Shown here piece by piece: positions 59,356 through 64,000 of a stretch of DNA of 64,000 nt. Made by a program: the position numbers and the translations under genes. Source of the DNA: Moorella sp. Hama-1 (lineage in GTDB: Bacteria > Bacillota > DSM-521 > Neomoorellales > Neomoorellaceae); NCBI RefSeq assembly GCF_023734095.1, contig NZ_AP024620.1, positions 1,484,501-1,548,500 of the forward strand, written 5' to 3'. Numbering within the stretch: position 1 is the first letter of the stretch; every line of letters begins with the position of its first letter. The notes under the pieces are model-generated. The model made no database searches, was not told the DNA's origin, and saw only the letters and a program-made list of their open reading frames with translations.

Positions 59356-60588
59356 TCACTTGGCCAGCTGCTGCTGCCAGATGGTTTCGGGGAAGCTCAA
59401 CAAACCGAAATCCGACTGCAGCAGTTGTTCTTTAAAGGGCGTTACCGCAATGCCTTCATCAATCAGGTAGCGGTAGAGGCCGGCCCGGTCGATTTTGTTG
59501 ATTAGCAGCCCGCCTACCAGGCGGTTGTCCTGGAGGACCAGCTTGCGGTAGACTGAGGCGGCGGGATCTACCTCTTTTAAGATTTCATAACTATCGCCGG
59601 TGGCGGCGCTGTTGCCCAGGCTGATAATATGCAACCCCAGGAAGCCCAGGGCGTTATAAGGCGCCAGGGGCCGGTAAGTCTCCCGGGCTCCGGCCATATT
59701 GCGGCCGGCGATCTTTCCCTGGAGGGCGGCATGGGGCAATAGGGGCGGGTTGCCGGCTACCACATCCCCGGCGGCATAAACACCAGGGAGGCCGACATTC
59801 AAGTCCGGTCCTACTACCACCCCGCGGTTCAGGGTTACGCCGGGAAGGTCCTGGAGCAGTTCGACGTTGGGCCGGACGCCGATGGCCACCACCAGGATGT
59901 TGGCTGCCAGCTGCCGGCTTGATTTGAGGGATAGGTTAAGGCGGTCGTTATCCCCCTGAGCGACGCTCGTTAAGGTATCATGCAAATAAATATTAATCCC
60001 TTTAGCTTCCAGGAAACTGGCGACCAGGTCTGCAGCTTCAGGGTCCAGGGCTGGGGCCCAGATGCGGTCGGCCAGTTCTACCAGGGTTACGTGGACATCC
60101 CGCCGGGCCAGGCTCTCCATGGCCTTCAGACCCGTTGGCCCGGCCCCCAGGATAACCGCCTCCCGCCCCGGTTGGGCTACAGCCTCCAGGCGGCGGGCAT
60201 CGTCGTAGTTAATAAAGGTAAAGTAGTTATCCGGTGTTAAGCCGTTAATCGGCGGTACGAAGGGCCGGCCGCCGGTGGCGATGAGCAGGCGGTCGTAGGG
60301 CAGGCTGGTGCCGTCATCCAGGTATACTTCCGCGGCCCGGGGATCCACTTTTACGGCCCGGCGTCCCAGGAGAACGTGGACTTTATAACGGTCATAAAAG
60401 CTTGCCGGCCGGTAGGGCATCTCCTCGTCCTGGACCCGTCCCTCCAGCCAGTAGGAAATGAGGGGCCGGCCGTAGGCGTAGTAATTCTCGGCCGAGACGA
60501 TGGTGATGTTCCCTTCCCGGTCGCATTCCCGGATGCCGGTTACGGCGTTAACGGCGGCTACCGAATTGCCGATCAGGACGTAATTCAT
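59356..60588 (-). CDS. FAD-dependent oxidoreductase of the glutamate synthase operon
   Basis: A 410-residue flavoprotein. The ATG at 60588 (MNYVLIGNSVAAVNAVTGIR) overlaps the ferredoxin gene's stop, and the 80-residue upstream frame is not used. It has ATGGRPFVPP, the NAD-binding AVILGAGPTGLKAMESLA and GVYAAGDV. This is the pyridine-nucleotide:disulphide-oxidoreductase fold that brings NAD(P)H electrons to the Fe-S subunits. In this arrangement it takes the place of the classical beta subunit GltD. Confidence 0.9.
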   Translation of the reverse strand: MNYVLIGNSVAAVNAVTGIRECDREGNITIVSAENYYAYGRPLISYWLEGRVQDEEMPYRPASFYDRYKVHVLLGRRAVKVDPRAAEVYLDDGTSLPYDRLLIATGGRPFVPPINGLTPDNYFTFINYDDARRLEAVAQPGREAVILGAGPTGLKAMESLARRDVHVTLVELADRIWAPALDPEAADLVASFLEAKGINIYLHDTLTSVAQGDNDRLNLSLKSSRQLAANILVVAIGVRPNVELLQDLPGVTLNRGVVVGPDLNVGLPGVYAAGDVVAGNPPLLPHAALQGKIAGRNMAGARETYRPLAPYNALGFLGLHIISLGNSAATGDSYEILKEVDPAASVYRKLVLQDNRLVGGLLINKIDRAGLYRYLIDEGIAVTPFKEQLLQSDFGLLSFPETIWQQQLAK

Positions 60589-61040
60589 GCTCCCACTCCC
60601 CTCTCCGCGAAAACCAGGGCCCGGTTGGGGCAGCTGGCCACGCAAGCCGGTTCGTCTTCCTCCCGGCAGAGGTCGCACTTGTAGGGTACCGGACGGCCGT
60701 TTTTCTCGCCGGGCCGGATGGCCCCGAAGGGACAGCTGGCGATGCACGTCCAGCAGCCCACACACTTCTCCTCCTGGCAGTAGACAATCCCTGTGGCCGG
60801 GTCTTTGATCATAGCTCCGGCGATGCAACCGGCCACACAGGCGGGGTCGTCACAGTGGCGGCACTGGACGGCCACCGAGAGGGGCAGGCGCTCTTCCACC
60901 AGCACCCGGTTGGTATCCCTTAAATTCTCGCGTTTATAAGCCCGGAAGAGATCATGGCTCTGGGAATGGGCGACAATGCAGTTGACTTCGCACAGGTGGC
61001 AGTTCATACAGTAGGCCGGCCGGGCATAGACTTTCTTCAC
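60585..61040 (-). CDS. 4Fe-4S ferredoxin-type electron-transfer protein
   Basis: A 151-residue protein with several cysteine clusters: CMNCHLCEVNC, CRHCDDPACVAGC, EKCVGCWTCIASCPFG and CDLCREEDEPACVASCPNRA. This matches four 4Fe-4S clusters of the DMSO-reductase/FdhB-type ferredoxin arrangement. It is placed between the FMN and FAD subunits of the split glutamate synthase and presumably wires them together. It may also feed ferredoxin-linked reactions. Confidence 0.92.
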   Translation of the reverse strand: MKKVYARPAYCMNCHLCEVNCIVAHSQSHDLFRAYKRENLRDTNRVLVEERLPLSVAVQCRHCDDPACVAGCIAGAMIKDPATGIVYCQEEKCVGCWTCIASCPFGAIRPGEKNGRPVPYKCDLCREEDEPACVASCPNRALVFAERGVGA

Positions 61041-61057
61041 AGGTTCTCCCTCCCCCG

Positions 61058-62566
61058 TTAGATGGCTTCGCCGGCGTGCTTGACACCCAGGAGCCGCAGT
61101 TCGACTTCGTTCAAACCTACGCCCCGCAGGTGCAAACGATTGCCGCGCAGGCTCTCGATGGAGTTGATACCCATGCCGCCCAGCATTTCCTTAATCTCGT
61201 GGGACCATCCCCGCAGCAGGTTATAGAGGCGTTCGGCGCCGATCTCCGGGTTGATCCGCCGGGTTTTATAGGGGTCCTGGGTAGCGATACCCCAGCTGCA
61301 CTTGCCGGTGTAGCACTTCTGGCAGAGGTGGCAGCCCAGGGCAATAAGGGCCGCCGTGGCGATATAAACGGCGTCGGCCCCCAGGGCGATGGCTTTAACG
61401 ATATCGGCGCTGCTGCGGAAACCGCCGGCCGCCACCAGGGAGACATGATTGCGGATACCCTCGTCCCGGAGCCGCTGGTCGACGGCGGCAATGGCCAGCT
61501 CAATAGGGATGCCGACATGGTCGCGGATCATGGTCGGGGCGGCGCCGGTGCCGCCGCGGAAGCCGTCGACGGTGATAATATCCGCCCCGGCCCGGGCGAT
61601 GCCGCTGGCGATGGCGGCCACGTTGTGGACAGCCGATACCTTGACGGAGACCGGCTTCTGATAGCGGGTGGTTTCTTTTAACGTATAGATTAACTGTTTC
61701 AGGTCCTCAATGGAATAGATATCATGATGGGGCGCCGGCGACAGGGCGTCGGTGCCCTCGGGGATCATCCTTGTCGCCGATACGGCGGCGGTGATCTTTT
61801 CTCCGGGCAGGTGACCGCCGATACCGGGCTTGGCGCCCTGGCCAATTTTAATCTCCACCACCCTGCCGGCATTCAGGTAGTCGGCATGGACACCGAAACG
61901 ACCGGAGGCTACCTGGACCACGGCATGGTCGGCATACTGGTAGAGATCCTCGGGGAGGCCCCCCTCGCCGGTGTTGAATAGAGTGCCGAATTCCTTAGCC
62001 GCCCGGGCCAGGGATTCGAAGGCCGTATGGCTGATGGACCCGTAGGACATGGCCGAGAACATGATGGGTGTCTCCAGGGGGACCAGGGGGGTCCGGGTTT
62101 TGTCCTGGCGCTCCTTCAGGGACACTGGTTCGGTACGGCTGCCCAGGTAGGTCCGCAGTTCCATGGGTTCCCGCAAGGGGTCAATGGAGGGGTTGGTCAC
62201 CTGGCTGGCATTTAATAATAACCGGTCAAAATAGGTGGGATAGGGCTGGTCGTTGCCCATCCCCGTCAGCAGCACCCCGCCGGTTTCCGCCTGCTTCATA
62301 ATGTTGCGCAGGTGTCCCTCGCTCCAATAGGCATTGGGCCGCATGGGCGGCGGGTTTTTATAGATTGTCAGGGCCCCGGCCGGGCAGATGCTGACGCAGC
62401 GCTGGCAATTGACGCAATTGGCGTCTATGGTGTACAGGCGGTCATCGGCAGCGTCATACTGCTGGGCGTCGAAGCCGCACTGGCGCACGCAGGCCAGGCA
62501 CTTGACGCACTTATTCTCATCGCGAACGACGCTGAACTCGGGGGACATCAGGCTGAGAGTCGGCAT
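61058..62566 (-). CDS. Glutamate synthase FMN/Fe-S subunit
   Basis: A 502-residue protein. The N-terminal 80 residues hold two 4Fe-4S clusters (NKCVKCLACVRQCGFDAQQY and NCVNCQRCVSICPAGA). The remainder is the glutamate-synthase FMN domain with PISVKVSAVHNVAAIASG-like KPVSVKVSAVHNVAAIAS, GADIITVDGFRGGTGAAPT and CHLCQKCYTGKCSWGIATQ for the Fe-S cluster. It corresponds to GltB2 of the split enzyme. It overlaps the end of the glutaminase gene by 19 bp. Confidence 0.94.
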   Translation of the reverse strand: MPTLSLMSPEFSVVRDENKCVKCLACVRQCGFDAQQYDAADDRLYTIDANCVNCQRCVSICPAGALTIYKNPPPMRPNAYWSEGHLRNIMKQAETGGVLLTGMGNDQPYPTYFDRLLLNASQVTNPSIDPLREPMELRTYLGSRTEPVSLKERQDKTRTPLVPLETPIMFSAMSYGSISHTAFESLARAAKEFGTLFNTGEGGLPEDLYQYADHAVVQVASGRFGVHADYLNAGRVVEIKIGQGAKPGIGGHLPGEKITAAVSATRMIPEGTDALSPAPHHDIYSIEDLKQLIYTLKETTRYQKPVSVKVSAVHNVAAIASGIARAGADIITVDGFRGGTGAAPTMIRDHVGIPIELAIAAVDQRLRDEGIRNHVSLVAAGGFRSSADIVKAIALGADAVYIATAALIALGCHLCQKCYTGKCSWGIATQDPYKTRRINPEIGAERLYNLLRGWSHEIKEMLGGMGINSIESLRGNRLHLRGVGLNEVELRLLGVKHAGEAI

Positions 62567-63654
62567 TGGGCTTCCTCCTCCAGGCGACCGACAACCGGCT
62601 CGCCGCCCCGCGGGTACCAGACCTGTTCCACGTCAGGGCAAATCTCCCGGATGGCCGCTTCTTCACTGGCCACATAAAGGGTATTGGCTTGAGCACCGGC
62701 CACCAGGGGCCGCAGTTTCAGGCGGTCATTCAAAGCCATGATGCCCCCGCTAAAGCCGACAATGATGGAAAAGGGGCCATTCAGCAGGAGACTGCCGTAG
62801 ACCACCCGCAGGCGGGTGTAGAGGTCGCGCTCCCCGGCCGGCAAGCGGTCGATTTCCTGCCAGAAGGGGGCCGCCAGCACCCGGGCTGCCAGCTCCAGGG
62901 GGAGTTTATGGCGGCGGACCAGCAGGTCAATGGCGTAGGCGATGACCTCCGTATCCGTCTGCAGGGTGATTTTATAGTCGTACATCTCCAGGAAACGGCG
63001 GTTGGCGCCGTAAGACGAGACCTCGCCGTTGTGAACGACGGACCAGTCCAGCAGGGTGAAGGGATGGGCCCCGCCCCACCACCCGGGGGTATTGGTGGGA
63101 AAACGGCCGTGGGCGATCCAGCTGTAGGCCTGATATTCATCCAGGCGGAAGAACTCACCGATGTCCTCCGGGTAACCGACCCCTTTAAAGGCGCCCATGT
63201 TTTTCCCGCTGGAGACTACATAGGCACCGCTGACCTGGGCGTTGATGCGCATGACCAGCCGGGTCATGAAGTTCTCTTCCGTCTCCTGGGATTCATCAAT
63301 TTTCGACACCCTGGGGGTGACAAAATAGCGCCAGAGCAGGGGCGCCTTGCCGATGGATTTGACGTGCCGGGTGGGGATACGGTCCTCGGCTTCAATATAA
63401 AAATTGTCTTTAATGAGATCCTCGACCTGGTTGCGGCTTAATTTGTCTTCAAAGAGCAGATGCAGGGCGTAATAATCCTTGTATTCCGGGTAAATGCCGT
63501 AGGCGGCGAAACCGCCTCCCAGGCCGTTGGAGCGCTCTTGCATCAGGGCGATGGATTTGATGATGGCCTGGCCGTCGACCCGGCGGCCGTCTTTATTAAT
63601 GAAACCGCTGATGGCGCATCCCGATGGTATCCGGTAATCTCCCTCCCTGAGCAT
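62548..63654 (-). CDS. Glutamate synthase glutaminase (class II amidotransferase) subunit
   Basis: A 368-residue protein starting at an ATG after GGAGGTGAG. The class II amidotransferase Cys is Cys13, in SGCAISGF, not at position 2, so a 12-residue propeptide must be cleaved if the enzyme follows the Ntn mechanism. HGRFPTNTPGWWGGAHPF and LLDWSVVHNGEVSSYGANRRFLE are the substrate-binding blocks. It releases ammonia from glutamine for the FMN subunit. Corresponds to GltB1 of split enzymes. Confidence 0.92.
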   Translation of the reverse strand: MLREGDYRIPSGCAISGFINKDGRRVDGQAIIKSIALMQERSNGLGGGFAAYGIYPEYKDYYALHLLFEDKLSRNQVEDLIKDNFYIEAEDRIPTRHVKSIGKAPLLWRYFVTPRVSKIDESQETEENFMTRLVMRINAQVSGAYVVSSGKNMGAFKGVGYPEDIGEFFRLDEYQAYSWIAHGRFPTNTPGWWGGAHPFTLLDWSVVHNGEVSSYGANRRFLEMYDYKITLQTDTEVIAYAIDLLVRRHKLPLELAARVLAAPFWQEIDRLPAGERDLYTRLRVVYGSLLLNGPFSIIVGFSGGIMALNDRLKLRPLVAGAQANTLYVASEEAAIREICPDVEQVWYPRGGEPVVGRLEEEAQCRLSA

Positions 63655-63670
63655 CGTTGCTCACCTCCGT

Positions 63671-63778
63671 ATATGGGATGTGAGAGGTGAGAAGGGGGAA
63701 GTGAGATCTGAGGTGGAAACTGGCTACGCCAGTTTCAAATTAGAGCCTCTCAACCTCTCGTTGATTGCTGTTCGCTGT
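63671..63778 (+). repeat. ~105-bp hairpin repeat, copy 2
   Basis: A perfect GAAACTGGC/GCCAGTTTC stem with a TAC loop (63716-63736) preceded by purine-rich GAGAGGTGAGAAGGGGGAAG. It is the inverse-oriented partner of 55880-55985 and lies between the glutamine synthetase and glutamate synthase genes. Confidence 0.75.
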
Positions 63779-63893
63779 CGGCGACGTGCCGATATAAGTG
63801 AGTTCTTGTGGTTAATTACGTCAGCCCGCTGGTGTAGTTTGGCCTTTTCCCTTGCCCGAACGTTAGCCTATATGGAGGTTCTCCTAAAACTTG

Positions 63894-64000
63894 GTGAGGT
63901 ACTGGTCGATCTCCCACTGGTGGACCCGGGTGCGGTATTCATCGCACTCCAGTTTCTGGGCCAGGGTCAGGCGTTCGTAGATATGGGGTCCCAGGGCGGC
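63894..64000 (-). CDS. glnA: Glutamine synthetase, C-terminal end (5' part outside window)
   Basis: The minus strand is open from the right edge to a TAG at 63894 and ends with HIYERLTLAQKLECDEYRTRVHQWEIDQYLTKF. This is the C-terminus of type I glutamine synthetase (the final RxxVHxWEIDxYL). It converts glutamate and ammonia to glutamine. It stands upstream of the glutamate synthase genes on the same strand, so the whole GS/GOGAT cycle may be one transcript or a linked pair. Only the last 35 residues are in the window. Confidence 0.9.

Noticed and set aside
1-64000. CRISPR arrays, rRNA genes or prophage modules
   Set aside because: No regularly spaced short repeats, no rRNA-like sequence and no phage structural or integrase genes were seen.

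Overview
The window looks like a chromosomal segment of a spore-forming, anaerobic, thermophilic Firmicute of the Moorella type. The flavodiiron protein FprA is followed by a flavin-reductase/rubredoxin fusion (Hrb). Glutamate synthase is split into separate GAT, FMN and GXGXG subunits with a ferredoxin and an FAD partner. There is a HydF hydrogenase maturase, a GerA-type germinant receptor subunit, LysM proteins behind sporulation-type promoters, and strong GGAGG ribosome binding sites. The genus assignment is inference from gene content; no rRNA or marker phylogeny is available here.

Layout. 1-2.8 kb: the 5' part of an O-antigen-ligase-like membrane protein running off the left edge, then a ComEC-like metallo-beta-lactamase (MBL) protein with a DUF3006 partner. 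2.8-18.9 kb: a fifteen-gene, single-strand, comparatively AT-rich catabolic operon. It begins with a LacI-type regulator behind a near-consensus promoter and operator, and holds an acyl-CoA ligase, two thiolases, a CoA-transferase, an SDR, a hydroxyacyl-CoA dehydrogenase, a VOC epimerase-like protein, a cyclase-family hydrolase, two MBL hydrolases and a complete sugar-type ABC importer. 18.9-20.6 kb: a dead insertion sequence bounded by 15-bp inverted repeats, abutting the island promoter. 20.6-25.8 kb: DUF302, SPFH/NfeD membrane proteins, an amidohydrolase-like protein, a DppA-like peptidase and two small proteins.

26-35.8 kb: an envelope/sporulation-flavoured region with an amidase-like protein carrying a long disordered tail, a cysteine-rich protein, an unrecognised protein, two LysM proteins, a MASE3-GGDEF cyclase, a lone gerAA and an amidase-SLH protein. 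36-45 kb: aspartase, a ParE/Phd-type toxin-antitoxin pair, methylglyoxal synthase, a YkgJ-type protein, hydF, a hepS-like/menG/tatC/tatA run and speD. 45.3-54.5 kb: an apparent hexonate (gluconate) locus with 6-phosphogluconate dehydrogenase, a LarA-family nickel racemase/epimerase, an ABC importer whose binding protein has lost its N-terminal part, gluconokinase and an RpiR regulator with a duplicated candidate operator. 54.6-64 kb: a MntA/HepT-like pair, two kinds of dispersed repeat, tRNA-Pro(GGG), fprA-hrb behind a strong promoter with a long leader, the split glutamate synthase operon, and the 3' end of glutamine synthetase.

The most interesting parts are the fifteen-gene operon, whose enzyme set does not match a pathway I can name with confidence; the LarA-gluconokinase-Gnd locus; a ~300-bp dispersed repeat with inverted-repeat ends (two near-complete copies and one truncated copy that forms a gene's leader); and a shared sporulation-type promoter in front of both LysM genes.
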